From the NCBI RefSeq assembly GCF_000613845.1, contig NZ_BAJT01000005.1, positions 1 through 64,000 of the forward strand: 64,000 nt of DNA, written 5' to 3'. Of the stretch, positions 44,578 through 54,033 are shown piece after piece. The position numbers and the translations under genes were made by a program. The notes under the pieces are model-generated. The model saw only the letters and a program-made list of their open reading frames with translations. It did not search any database and was not told the DNA's origin. Source of the stretch: Asaia astilbis JCM 15831. GTDB taxonomy: Bacteria > Pseudomonadota > Alphaproteobacteria > Acetobacterales > Acetobacteraceae. Numbering within the stretch: the stretch's first letter is position 1; each line of letters begins with the position of its first letter.

Positions 44578-46833
44578 ATGTCTGACACCCTTCTCCCTGG
44601 CGCTGAAATGGCCGCCGCAGTGCCTTCAATCGCCGGTTTGCTGCGTCGTGTGGCGAGTTACGACCCGCAGGCAGACCTCTCCCGCATTGAAGAAGCTTAT
44701 GGCGTTGCCGAAAAGGCGCACCGTGAGCAGAAGCGGGATAATGGCGAGCCCTACATCATCCACCCGATCGCGGTCGCAAACATCCTCGCTGGATTTCGTA
44801 TGGATGTTCCCTCGATCATGGTGGGGCTTCTTCATGATACGGTTGAAGACACCGGTATCACTCAGGTTTTCCTGAAGGAGCGTTTCGGCGATTCTGTCGC
44901 AAGTCTGGTCGATGGCGTGACAAAGCTGACCCGGCTTGAGCTCCAGTCTGATCGCACCAAGCAGGCGGAGAATTTCCGCAAACTCGTGCTGGCTATGTCG
45001 CGCGACATCCGCGTCCTGATCGTCAAGCTGGCAGATCGTCTACACAACATGCGCACGCTGCATTATGTGCAGCGTCAGGATCGACGTCTACGCATCGCGC
45101 GTGAAACCATGGATATCTATGCGCCTCTTGCTGAGCGTATAGGTATGGATCGAGTCAAGACCGAGCTTCAGAATCTCTCCTTCGAGCAGCTCGAGCCAGA
45201 AGCCGACGCCACGATCAGGGCGCGTCTCAACTTCCTGCGCGGCCATGGCGCCGATATCATCGAGCAGATCAAATCGGAGCTGAAAGCCCTTTGCGCCGAG
45301 GTCGGGTTGCCTCAGATCGACGTCACAGGGCGTGAAAAGTCGCCCTATTCGATCTGGGCAAAAATGCAGAAGCGTAATGTCGCTTTCGAGCAGTTGTCGG
45401 ATATTATGGCATTCCGCGTTCTCGTGCCGAGCCGCGACGCCTGTTACGCTGCGTTGGGCGCTATTCACGGCGCCTATCCCATGATTGCCGGGCGGTTCAA
45501 GGACTATATCTCGACGCCGAAAGCAAATGGATATCAAAGTCTTCACACCGGGGTGACGCTGAGGCAGCCGCGTAACCAGAAGATCGAGATCCAGATCCGC
45601 ACGTCGGACATGCATGATTTCGCCGAAAATGGTGTGGCGGCGCATTGGGCTTATAAGGAGCGCGATCAGGCGCAGGCCTCGAATTCCGAAGTTGCCGCGT
45701 TGGGCCTGAACAAGCTGCGCTGGGTGCAGGATCTCCTCGAGATCCTTGAGGACTCCGAGGCGCCCGACGAGTTTCTCGAAAACACGAAGCTCGAGCTTTA
45801 TCAGGATCAGGTTTTCTGCTTCACCCCGAAGGGGCAGCTCATTTCTCTCCCCCGCCGAGCGACGCCGGTTGATTTCGCCTATGCTGTGCACAGTCAGGTC
45901 GGTGACGCCTGCGTTGGGGCGAAGATCAACGGCCGATTGATGCCACTGCGCCACGAATTGCAGAACGGCGACCAGGTCGAGATCATGACGGCGCGTGGCG
46001 GCACGCCCTCTGCGTCATGGGAGCGTTTTGTCGTTACCGGCAAGGCGCGGGCGCGTATCCGTCGTCACGTCTCATTGCAGCAGCGTCAGGTCAATCTCGA
46101 CACAGGACGAACCGCTCTGGCCAAGGCCTTCCGTCAGGAGGGTGTCGATGGCAGTGAGAAGGTTCTCGAGACCCTGCTTCGGGATCTCCGTCAGGCGACG
46201 ATCGAGGATCTCTGTGTCGCAGTGGGTAACGGACAGCTCGGTCCGCGTGATGTCGTCAATGCGGCCTATCCCGAATTGCGCCAGACCCATCGGGCCCCCC
46301 GTATGGTTCCGGGTCTTTCGGGACGTCTCGGAAATGCCCTCGGGACGCCTCCGCGTTTTGGCGCGAAGAGCGGGTCGGTCATCAATGGAGTTGGATCCGG
46401 GATCGCGACCCATTTTGCCGGATGCTGCCACCCTCTGCCGGGTGATCCGATCGTCGGGATCATCGCCCAGGGGAAGGGGGTGACCATCCATCAGCGGCAA
46501 TGCCAGAACCTGAGCGCCCTTTCATCGACGCCTGAACGGTTCTTGGAAATCGACTGGGACTACGAAGCTCTTGCTCAAGGAGAACGTGGCGCGCCTCATA
46601 TCGGGCGCGTGAGCGTGATCGCCGCAAACGAGTCGAGTGTTCTCGCGACGTTGACCAATACGGCATCGAAGCATAACGGCAGTGTCGTCAATCTGAGGAT
46701 CGTCAATCGTCAGCTCGATTTCATGGAGATCCTCGTCGATCTTGAGGTGCGTGATGTGCGGCATCTCTCGGCGATGATCGCGGCCTTGCGTTCAGCGCAG
46801 GGTGTCATGCAGGTCGAGCGCACGAAGAACTGA
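44578..46833 (+). CDS. rsh: Bifunctional (p)ppGpp synthetase/hydrolase (Rsh/SpoT)
   Basis: A 751-residue stringent-response enzyme. The hydrolase HD domain is complete (YIIHPIAVANIL, MVGLLHDTVEDTGIT, LVDGVTKLT, VKLADRLHNMRTL; about residues 55-165). The synthetase domain has GREKSPYSIWAKMQKR and GRFKDYISTPKANGYQSLHT (about 255-330). A TGS domain follows (FCFTPKGQLISLP), then a conserved Cys/His segment HFAGCCHPLPGDPIVGII, and a C-terminal ACT domain from about 675. All catalytic blocks are present, so it should both make and degrade ppGpp, as the single long Rsh of alphaproteobacteria does. It is followed six bases later by acpS. Confidence 0.96.
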   Translation: MSDTLLPGAEMAAAVPSIAGLLRRVASYDPQADLSRIEEAYGVAEKAHREQKRDNGEPYIIHPIAVANILAGFRMDVPSIMVGLLHDTVEDTGITQVFLKERFGDSVASLVDGVTKLTRLELQSDRTKQAENFRKLVLAMSRDIRVLIVKLADRLHNMRTLHYVQRQDRRLRIARETMDIYAPLAERIGMDRVKTELQNLSFEQLEPEADATIRARLNFLRGHGADIIEQIKSELKALCAEVGLPQIDVTGREKSPYSIWAKMQKRNVAFEQLSDIMAFRVLVPSRDACYAALGAIHGAYPMIAGRFKDYISTPKANGYQSLHTGVTLRQPRNQKIEIQIRTSDMHDFAENGVAAHWAYKERDQAQASNSEVAALGLNKLRWVQDLLEILEDSEAPDEFLENTKLELYQDQVFCFTPKGQLISLPRRATPVDFAYAVHSQVGDACVGAKINGRLMPLRHELQNGDQVEIMTARGGTPSASWERFVVTGKARARIRRHVSLQQRQVNLDTGRTALAKAFRQEGVDGSEKVLETLLRDLRQATIEDLCVAVGNGQLGPRDVVNAAYPELRQTHRAPRMVPGLSGRLGNALGTPPRFGAKSGSVINGVGSGIATHFAGCCHPLPGDPIVGIIAQGKGVTIHQRQCQNLSALSSTPERFLEIDWDYEALAQGERGAPHIGRVSVIAANESSVLATLTNTASKHNGSVVNLRIVNRQLDFMEILVDLEVRDVRHLSAMIAALRSAQGVMQVERTKN

Positions 46834-46838
46834 GCAGA

Positions 46839-47252
46839 ATGATGATACGCGGGATCGGCACAGATTTATGCGATATGCGTCGTATAGGGCGAGCGCTGGA
46901 TCGATCGGGCGAGGTTTTTCTGGAGAGGGTCTTCACTCCCGGTGAGATCGCTTATGCAAATACCCGCAAAGGGGACGGGCGTCTCGGTGTTCTCGCAAAG
47001 AGATGGGCGGCCAAAGAAGCGTGCGCCAAAGCGCTTGGGACAGGTTTTCGTGACGGGCTGCGCCTGACCGATATCGAGGTGTGTAACGATGCGCACGGCA
47101 AACCAGCTCTCCATTTGAGTGGCAGGGCGGCTGAGTATCTCGATGCGATGGCCTTGCCTGGTCAGCGAGCGGAGACTTTCGTGAGTCTGAGTGATGAATC
47201 GCCCTATGCGATTGCTTATGTCATTGTGCAATCGGTGCCCGACCATTTGTGA
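46839..47252 (+). CDS. acpS: Holo-[acyl-carrier-protein] synthase
   Basis: A 137-residue phosphopantetheinyl transferase that activates ACP for fatty-acid and lipid A synthesis. The Mg-binding IGTDLCDMRRI is at the N terminus and the second site is RWAAKEACAKALGTGFRDGL; C-terminal SLSDESPYAIAYVIVQ completes the fold. It starts five bases after rsh (ATGATG, either Met usable) with little ribosome-site sequence, which suggests coupling to rsh. lepB follows. Confidence 0.95.
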   Translation: MMIRGIGTDLCDMRRIGRALDRSGEVFLERVFTPGEIAYANTRKGDGRLGVLAKRWAAKEACAKALGTGFRDGLRLTDIEVCNDAHGKPALHLSGRAAEYLDAMALPGQRAETFVSLSDESPYAIAYVIVQSVPDHL

Positions 47253-47295
47253 TTGGCTGTCGCCAAATGCCCTTCTCCTGCGCTAAGAACCGGAA

Positions 47296-48090
47296 ATGAC
47301 CGAAGTGACCCCAGGGGCGACGCCCTCCAAGCGAAAAGAAGATACTCCTCTTGAGATCGTGCGGTTTATCGCGATCTGGGTGATCGTGCTGCTGGCGATC
47401 CGGACGGTTTTTCTTGAACCCTTCAATATCCCCAGCGCATCCATGATTCCGACCTTGCAGGTTGGCGATTATATTTTCGTCACGAAATACGATTATGGCT
47501 GGTCGCGTTTCTCGATGCCCTATTCGCCCCATCTCTTCGACGGACGGATCTGGAACACAGCGCCGCATCGCGGAGACGTCGCCGTATTCCGTTATACGCA
47601 GGACAACTCGGTCGATTACATCAAGCGCATCATCGGTTTGCCCGGTGATCATATTCAGATGCGTGGTGGTGAACTTTACCTGAACGGCACGCTGGTCCCG
47701 CGCAAGTCTCTAGGCGCCTACTCCGTGATGGATGAGAATCGCGTTCCACAAGCGGGTATTCGCTATCTCGAAACGCTGCCCGGAAGCGCCGGTGCAGCGC
47801 CGGTGACACACCAGATCCTGAAGCAGACGGATGAGGGTGAAGCGAACGACACGCGCGAATACGTGGTGCCTGAGGGATATTTCTTTGCGATGGGGGATAA
47901 CCGCGACAATAGCGGTGACAGTCGTTTCCAGCGCGATAATGGTCTCGATCTGGGCTATGTACCGATGCTCAATCTGGTCGGGAAGGCGCGTTTTGTTTTC
48001 TTCTCCTACGAAGCTGTTCATCCTTTCTGGCAGTTCTGGCAATGGCCCTTCGAGATTCGCTGGAACCATCTTTTCGCGACGATGCACTGA
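47296..48090 (+). CDS. lepB: Signal peptidase I
   Basis: A 264-residue membrane serine protease that removes signal peptides from Sec and Tat substrates. A membrane helix (IVRFIAIWVIVLLAIRTVFL) precedes the catalytic Ser in NIPSASMIPTL (Ser49). The Lys general base is in DNSVDYIKRIIGLPGDHI, and box E is FFAMGDNRDNSGDSR. It has a single N-terminal span where E. coli LepB has two, as usual in alphaproteobacteria. The next gene, rnc, begins nine bases later. Confidence 0.96.
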   Translation: MTEVTPGATPSKRKEDTPLEIVRFIAIWVIVLLAIRTVFLEPFNIPSASMIPTLQVGDYIFVTKYDYGWSRFSMPYSPHLFDGRIWNTAPHRGDVAVFRYTQDNSVDYIKRIIGLPGDHIQMRGGELYLNGTLVPRKSLGAYSVMDENRVPQAGIRYLETLPGSAGAAPVTHQILKQTDEGEANDTREYVVPEGYFFAMGDNRDNSGDSRFQRDNGLDLGYVPMLNLVGKARFVFFSYEAVHPFWQFWQWPFEIRWNHLFATMH

Positions 48091-48099
48091 GGTTGGGTC

Positions 48100-48849
48100 A
48101 TGAGCGGTCATGACAGTATCCTGGAGACGCTTCAGGATGCACTCGGACACCATTTTGCCGATCAGGCTCTTCTGCAGCAGGCGCTGACTCATCGTTCTGC
48201 TGTGTCGTCCCGACAGGGACGACGGGCGCCCCGTGGAGCCGTGAAAACGTCTGAGACAGGATCGAACGAGCGTCTCGAGTTCATGGGCGATCGTGTTCTG
48301 GGCCTTCTGATGGCGGAGTGGCTGCTGGAGCAGTTTCCCAATGAGCCCGAAGGCGCTCTTGGGCCGCGCCATGCATCGCTGGTGTCACGCTATGCACTGG
48401 CACCGATTGCGGAGGGTATCGGCATTGCGCAGGCATTGCGGATTGCTGAGCATGAAGAGCAGGCGGGCATCCGCAGTCTCGCCAATGTGCAGGCCGACGC
48501 CATGGAAGCTCTGCTGGGCGCGCTTTATCTGGATGGGGGGCTTGAGCCGGCCCGGCGCTTTGTGCGTCGAAAGTGGAAGGACCTCTTGGTCTCGCAGATC
48601 ACGCCCCCCAAAGATCCGAAGACTGCTTTGCAGGAATTTCTGCTTGCGCGTGGCTGTCCCCTGCCGGATTACGAGACTTTGTCGATGGAAGGGCCTTCCC
48701 ATGCGCCGCGCTTTACTGTGGCGGTTTCTGCTATGGGTGAGGCAGGAGAGGGCGTTGCAGGAAGCAAACGCCAGGCTGAGAGCGAGGCGGCGACCGCACT
48801 CCTCCAGAGATTGAACCGCAGCCGCAAAGGCGCGAAGGAAAAAAGATGA
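48100..48849 (+). CDS. rnc: Ribonuclease III
   Basis: A 249-residue double-stranded-RNA endonuclease for rRNA and mRNA processing. The signature is NERLEFMGDRVLGLL (Met where most have Leu), with NVQADAMEALLGALYLDGG as the second acidic site. A dsRNA-binding domain follows from about residue 165 (PKTALQEFLLARG, PDYETLSMEGPSHAPRFTVAV, GSKRQAESEAATALLQRL). A basic insertion of about 15 residues after HRSAV is unusual (RQGRRAPRGAVK). Its stop overlaps the era start by four bases. Confidence 0.96.
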   Translation: MSGHDSILETLQDALGHHFADQALLQQALTHRSAVSSRQGRRAPRGAVKTSETGSNERLEFMGDRVLGLLMAEWLLEQFPNEPEGALGPRHASLVSRYALAPIAEGIGIAQALRIAEHEEQAGIRSLANVQADAMEALLGALYLDGGLEPARRFVRRKWKDLLVSQITPPKDPKTALQEFLLARGCPLPDYETLSMEGPSHAPRFTVAVSAMGEAGEGVAGSKRQAESEAATALLQRLNRSRKGAKEKR

Positions 48850-49734
48850 CGACACGTTGTGGTTTCGTAGCCCTGGTTGGGGCTCCGAATGCCGGAAAAT
48901 CCACCCTGATCAATCGAATGACCGGGACGAAGCTTTCGATTGTCAGCCCAAAGGCCCAGACGACGCGGTTTCGTGTGCTCGGCATCCTCATGCGTCAGAC
49001 GACCCAGATTTTGCTCGTCGATACGCCGGGTATATTCAAGCCGCGTCGTAAGCTCGACCGGGCTATGGTTGCAGCTGCCTGGACAGGATCGCAGGATGCT
49101 GATGTCTCTCTTCTGCTCATCGATGCCAAGGCTGGTCTGAGAGAAGAGGCTCAGGCCGTCGTTGAGACGTTGGCTAAGCAGAAGCGTCGCGTCTGGCTGG
49201 TTCTGAACAAAACGGATTTGGTGAGTGCGCAGCAACTCCTGCCGCTGACAAAAACGATCACCGAGCAGTTGCCCGTCGAACATGTTTTTATGCTGAGCGC
49301 GCGTTCAGGCGATGGGGTGGACGATCTGCTCGATCACCTTGCTGCCGATCTCCCCGAGGCCCTATCTTTATCCCGAAGACGATCTGACCGATCTGCCAGA
49401 CCGTCTGCTTGCTGCCGAACTCGTCCGCGAACAGATCTTCATGCAGACGCATGAGGAAATTCCTTACCAGGCGACTGTTGAGACAGAGAGCTTCAAGGAG
49501 CGTCCTGACGGTTCGGTGCGGATCGATGCGACCATCTACGTTTCCCGACCGGGTCATAAAGCCATTTTGATCGGCGAAGGGGGGCGTAAAATTCGCAGTA
49601 TCGGCGAGCGGGCGCGGATCGATCTGGGGCGTTTGCTCGACCGACCCTGCCATCTTTTCCTCAATGTGCGTGAACGTGCTGGCTGGGATGAAGAAAAGGC
49701 GCGTCTGCGAGCCATCGGGCTGGACGACGCCTGA
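48846..49734 (+). CDS. era: GTPase Era (one frame break)
   Basis: An essential GTPase for 16S rRNA maturation and 30S assembly, about 296 residues after repair. G1 is VGAPNAGKSTLINRM, G3 is VDTPGIFKP and G4 is LNKTDLV; G5 is in MLSARSGDG. The C-terminal KH domain has IYVSRPGHKAILIGEGGRKI. Between them the frame breaks near 49358, where GAGGCCC stands for the expected GAGGGGCCC (Glu-Gly-Pro before YLYPEDD). Two missing G restore LPEGPYLYPEDDLTDLPDR. Since Era is essential, a sequence error is likely. Start overlaps rnc. Confidence 0.93.
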
Positions 49735-49821
49735 GAAGTCCTTGTGGGGACAGGCCTTGGCCTATAAGAGAGGCGCGGGTTGTGAACAGGCCTTTATGAG
49801 GCTGCGACGAAAGAGGATGCG

Positions 49822-50549
49822 ATGACCGAAACTTTTGCACGCTACAAGCGCGTTCTACTCAAGGTTTCGGGCGAAGCCCTGATGGGCGATGGCTCTTTCG
49901 GGATCGAGCCACAGGTGTCGAGGCGATTGCCAACGATGTTGCGGCCGTCTCACGCAACGGTGTGCAGGTCTGCCTTGTGATTGGTGGTGGCAATATCTTC
50001 AGGGGGGTTGCCGCTGCAGCCAAGGGTATGGATCGCGCTCAGGGTGATTATGCTGGTATGCTGGCAACCGTCATCAACGCGCTGATGATGCAGAATGCGC
50101 TTGAGCGTGCTGGGATCGATACCCGCGTGATGTCGGCCATTCAGATGTCGTCCATCGCCGAGCCGTATATCCGTCGTCGGGCTGTGCGTCACATGGAAAA
50201 AGGACGTGTGGTCATCTTCGCGGCGGGAACCGGCAACCCGTTCTTCACAACCGATACCGCAGCTGCTTTGCGCGCCAATGAGATGGAATGCGATGTCCTT
50301 CTCAAGGGGACACAGGTCGATGGCGTTTATTCGGCTGATCCGCGCCGCGTGCCGGACGCGGAGCGCTATGACGAGCTTTCCTATATGGATGTGCTGTCGC
50401 GCGATCTGAATGTCATGGATGCGACCGCGATATCGCTTGCTCGCGAAAATCGTCTGCCCATCATTGTTTTTAACATTCACGCCCCGGGATCTTTTGCCAC
50501 GGTCATGCGTGGTGAAGGACGTTTTACCCGGATCATCGAAACGGCTTGA
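49822..50549 (+). CDS. pyrH: UMP kinase (one frame break)
   Basis: A hexameric kinase of the amino-acid-kinase family that makes UDP, about 242 residues after repair. It opens [20 protein letters not shown] from the ATG at 49822 (GAGGA upstream). The frame breaks near 49916; one added base gives [19 protein letters not shown] and continues to [11 protein letters not shown]. Later motifs are [53 protein letters not shown] and [18 protein letters not shown]. Essential, so the break is probably an error. The usual upstream rpsB and tsf are absent; era precedes it. Confidence 0.93.
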
Positions 50550-50599
50550 ACCGGTCGCCTTGTGGCGCCCCTTTTTCAATATCCGTCCAGGAGAAAACA

Positions 50600-51166
50600 A
50601 TGCCTGCTGAGCTGAATGACCTGCTCGAAGACCTAACACGCCGTATGGATGGCGCTCTTGAAAGCCTGCGACGCGACCTTTCCGGTCTGCGTTCAGGACG
50701 TGCAAGCCCCAACCTGCTCGAGCCAGTGCGTGTCGAGGCGTATGGCGGCGACGTCCCTCTTTCACAGGTCGGATCCATTGCCGTGCCGGAAGCACGCATG
50801 CTGACTGTTTCGGTGTGGGATCGCGGTCTGGTTGGTGCTGTGGAGCGTGCAATCCGTGATTCGGGTCTGGGCCTCAATCCGGCGGCTGACGGGCAGACGG
50901 TGCGCGTGCCGATTCCGCAGCTGACTGAAGAGCGCCGCAACGAGCTCGCTCGTGCCGCCGGTCGCTATTCGGAAAGTGGCAAGATTGCCGTTCGTAACGT
51001 GCGTCGTGATGGCATGGACCAGATCAAGACGTTCGAAAAGAAAAGCGAGATCAGCCAAGACGATATGAAGGTTTGGTCCGATGCCGTTCAGAAGCTGACG
51101 GATCAATACGTCAAGAAGGTCGATGACATGCTCGCGGACAAGGAACGCGAGATCAAGCAGGTCTGA
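50600..51166 (+). CDS. frr: Ribosome recycling factor
   Basis: A 188-residue tRNA-shaped protein that, with EF-G, splits post-termination ribosomes. The helical domain I and beta domain II are seen in [56 protein letters not shown] and [20 protein letters not shown], and the C terminus is [20 protein letters not shown] lies six bases before the ATG. It follows pyrH by 50 bases, the normal order. Confidence 0.97.
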   Translation: MPAELNDLLEDLTRRMDGALESLRRDLSGLRSGRASPNLLEPVRVEAYGGDVPLSQVGSIAVPEARMLTVSVWDRGLVGAVERAIRDSGLGLNPAADGQTVRVPIPQLTEERRNELARAAGRYSESGKIAVRNVRRDGMDQIKTFEKKSEISQDDMKVWSDAVQKLTDQYVKKVDDMLADKEREIKQV

Positions 51167-51175
51167 GACAACGAC

Positions 51176-51942
51176 GTGTCGTCCTCACGTTCGAACTCTG
51201 TCGTGAGACAGGAAGTCGCACCTGCAGTGGTACCCCGTCACGTTGCTGTCATCATGGACGGCAATGGGCGTTGGGCGCGCGCGCGTGGCAAAGCCGTCAT
51301 GGCCGGACATCGTGCAGGGGCAGACGCTGTCAGGCGTTGCGTCAGGGCCGCGATCATGGCTGAGGTGCCCTTTCTGACGCTTTACGCGTTTCCTCGGAAA
51401 ACTGGAACCGCGCACCTGAAGAGGTGACGGACCTCACGTCGCTTCTGAGGTTTTACCTCCGCCACAAAGTGGCGGAGCTGCATGATCAGAATGTGAGGCT
51501 CGAATTCATAGGCGACCTGTCGCGGTTCGATACAGGTCTTCGAGGTGAGATCGAGCGTGCGCGCAAGCTGACGGCAGATAATACGCGGCTTACTCTCATT
51601 CTGGCGCTCTCCTACGGTGCCCGCCACGACATGCTTTTGGCCGCAAAGCGCGTTGCTGCCGCAGCCTTGCGGGGCGAGATCGATCCGGCGGCATTAAACG
51701 AAAACGATTTTGCAGAGCATCTTCAGACGGCGTCATTCCCGGACCCTGATCTAATTGTCCGGACGAGCGGCGAGCGTCGTCTCTCGAATTTCCTTCTGTG
51801 GGAATCGGCTTATGCCGAGCTCGCTTTTCTCGATGTCATGTGGCCTGATTTCGACGAGACGCATTTCGCGGCTCTCATGACCGATTTCGCAGGTCGCGAG
51901 CGCCGCTTCGGCAAGCGCCTCGCTGAAGCGAGTGCATTGTGA
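51176..51942 (+). CDS. uppS: Undecaprenyl diphosphate synthase (GTG start, one frame break)
   Basis: A cis-prenyltransferase that makes the C55 carrier for peptidoglycan and O-antigen, about 255 residues after repair. Motifs: [19 protein letters not shown] (catalytic Asp), [34 protein letters not shown] and the C-terminal [20 protein letters not shown]. The third motif is interrupted: GCGTTTCCTCG near 51390 lacks one T of the expected TTTT. Essential gene, so a sequence error is likely. The GTG at 51176 lies ten bases after the frr stop. The stop overlaps the cdsA GTG. Confidence 0.93.
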
Positions 51943-52811
51943 CAGCAGAGGCTGCTTCGACACGCTGGTCCGATCTGCGTCTACGCCTTCTTTCCGCACT
52001 CGTCATCGTGCCCGTTGCTGTGCTGTGCATCTATCTCGGGGGCGTTGCTTATCGGGCCATGATCCTGCTCGTCAGCCTCGGCCTCGTCTATGAGGGTGCG
52101 TCCATGGCGGGTTTTGGCTGGAAAGAGAGAACCACCCGTTGGCGGGCAAGCCTGCTGGCGCTCTGGCCGGTAATGGGACTGCTCGTGGCCATGAAAGGGG
52201 AGTGGCGCGCCTCACTCGGTCTGGTGCTTGCAGCAGCGGTCTTCGGCATGACGCAATGGGCCTGTGTCGCTGTCGCAAGTGTCGGTGGTCTGGCCCTTCT
52301 CTGGCTGCGTGAGCAGCCTGGGGGAGGGGCGCTCCCCGTCCTGTTCATCATCTTCGTTGTGATTGCCAGCGATAGCGGCGCTTATCTCGCTGGTCGTATC
52401 TTCGGCGGACCCAAGCTTGCGCCGCGTATCTCGCCGGGCAAGACGCGCTCAGGCGCAGTTGGTGGCCTCGTCGCAGCTGCTCTGACAGGGCTCGTCATCT
52501 CGGAAATATCCGGTCAGGGCGCCCTCGTTGCTGGCGCGATCTGGGGCATCGTTCTCGGATGCGCCGCCCAGATGGGCGATCTTGTCGAAAGTGCGGTCAA
52601 GCGCCGAGCCGGTGTGAAAGATTCGGGCTGGCTCATTCCCGGACATGGCGGTTTGCTCGATCGTTTCGACGGCCTTCTCGCAGCAGCCCCGCTGGCAGCG
52701 ATCATCTCGCTGGCTGTGCCGGGCCAGGTTTTCTGGTCTGCAATGCCTTCCGATCTTTTAGGTGCTCTCTTGCACCCGTTTTTTCCGTCGTCTTCTGCTT
52801 TTTGGCACTGA
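51939..52811 (+). CDS. cdsA: Phosphatidate cytidylyltransferase
   Basis: A 290-residue inner-membrane enzyme that makes CDP-diacylglycerol from phosphatidate and CTP. About seven membrane helices are predicted. The signature near the C terminus is SAVKRRAGVKDSGWLIPGHG followed by GLLDRFDGLLAA, with the catalytic acids; earlier ASDSGAYLAGRIFGGPKLAP and ISPGKTRSGAVGGL are also typical. GTG start overlapping the uppS stop (GTGA). dxr follows by 19 bases. Confidence 0.94.
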   Translation: MTAEAASTRWSDLRLRLLSALVIVPVAVLCIYLGGVAYRAMILLVSLGLVYEGASMAGFGWKERTTRWRASLLALWPVMGLLVAMKGEWRASLGLVLAAAVFGMTQWACVAVASVGGLALLWLREQPGGGALPVLFIIFVVIASDSGAYLAGRIFGGPKLAPRISPGKTRSGAVGGLVAAALTGLVISEISGQGALVAGAIWGIVLGCAAQMGDLVESAVKRRAGVKDSGWLIPGHGGLLDRFDGLLAAAPLAAIISLAVPGQVFWSAMPSDLLGALLHPFFPSSSAFWH

Positions 52812-52830
52812 TCTGGAGTATTCTGGAACC

Positions 52831-54033
52831 ATGACCTCCTCCCCGCGCAGCATCACCATTCTTGGCAGCACGGGCAGTATCGGCTGCTCGACAATCGATC
52901 TTCTGCTTGCAGAACCGGAGCGTTTTCAGGTCCGTGCGCTGGTCGGCGGGCGTAACGTTGCGCTGTTGGCCCATCAGGCCCGCGCTCTGCGTGCCGAGCG
53001 TGCCGTCATCAATGACGAGGCGCTGCTCGACGAATTGCGCTCACGACTGCAGGGCACTGGTGTTCAGGTTGCTGCAGGGCGTCAGGCAGTTATCGAAGCG
53101 GCAGCGATGGAAGCTGACTGGACGATGGCGGCCATCACAGGTGCCGCTGGACTTGAGCCGACGCTGGCAGCGACGCGTAATGGTCATGCGATCGCCTTGG
53201 CCAATAAAGAGGCCCTTGTCAGCGCTGGTGACGTGATGCTGCGTGAAGTCGCTTCCGCCAAAGCAACCTTGCTGCCGGTCGATTCAGAGCATAACGCGAT
53301 CTTCCAGAGCCTGACGGGCAGCCCGATCGAGAGTGTCGAGAAGATCATTCTGACGGCGTCAGGTGGGCCTTTCCGCTGTGCGTCTCTCGAGACAATGCGC
53401 GACGCCCTGCCGGAGCACGCCCTTAAGCACCCGACATGGACCATGGGCGCAAAGATCACCATCGACTCAGCATCCATGGCGAATAAGGGGCTCGAAGTCA
53501 TTGAGGCGGCGCGGATCTTCGGTCTGACGAACGACCAGATCGATGTGCTCGTCCACCCGCAATCGGCGGTTCATGGCCTTGTTCAGTTCCGCGACGGCAG
53601 CCTGATTGCGCAGCTTGGCGCCCCGGACATGCGGGTGCCGATTGCCAACACCCTGGCATGGCCGGATCGTATGCAGACCAATGCGCCGCGTCTCGACCTT
53701 GCCGCCCTCGCTCGTCTCGACTTCGAGGCGCCTGACGAGGTGAGGTTCCCGGCACTGAGGCTGGCTCGCGAAGCTCTTTGCGCGGGAGCGGCGTCGCCAA
53801 CAATTTTCTCAGCGGCAAATGAAGTCGCCGTTGAGGCATTCCTGAACCGACGGATTGGTTTCCTTGGTATTGGCGATACCATCGCCTATGCGATGGAGAC
53901 CCTTGGAGCACCGACGCTCGATACGCTCGAAGATGTGCTGCATTGGGACGCCGAGGCGCGCCGTGTTGCTGAAATATTCGTCGCACGTGAGCGTAGTAAT
54001 TCGTTGAACCGCCCGGAGCAGCTCCATGCATGA
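52831..54033 (+). CDS. dxr: 1-deoxy-D-xylulose-5-phosphate reductoisomerase
   Basis: A 400-residue enzyme for the second step of the MEP isoprenoid pathway, feeding UppS. NADPH site ITILGSTGSIGCSTIDLL (residues 8-25). Catalytic/metal blocks are ALANKEALVSAG, LPVDSEHNAIFQ, ILTASGGPFR and KITIDSASMANKGLEVIEA; VLVHPQSAVHG holds further substrate contacts. The ATG at 52831 is chosen from the usual length; the ribosome site is weak. Eight-base overlap with rseP. Confidence 0.96.
   Translation: MTSSPRSITILGSTGSIGCSTIDLLLAEPERFQVRALVGGRNVALLAHQARALRAERAVINDEALLDELRSRLQGTGVQVAAGRQAVIEAAAMEADWTMAAITGAAGLEPTLAATRNGHAIALANKEALVSAGDVMLREVASAKATLLPVDSEHNAIFQSLTGSPIESVEKIILTASGGPFRCASLETMRDALPEHALKHPTWTMGAKITIDSASMANKGLEVIEAARIFGLTNDQIDVLVHPQSAVHGLVQFRDGSLIAQLGAPDMRVPIANTLAWPDRMQTNAPRLDLAALARLDFEAPDEVRFPALRLAREALCAGAASPTIFSAANEVAVEAFLNRRIGFLGIGDTIAYAMETLGAPTLDTLEDVLHWDAEARRVAEIFVARERSNSLNRPEQLHA

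Noticed and set aside
48846..51942. era, pyrH and uppS as pseudogenes
   Set aside because: All motifs on both sides of each break are intact, the genes are essential, and no duplicate copies are visible.
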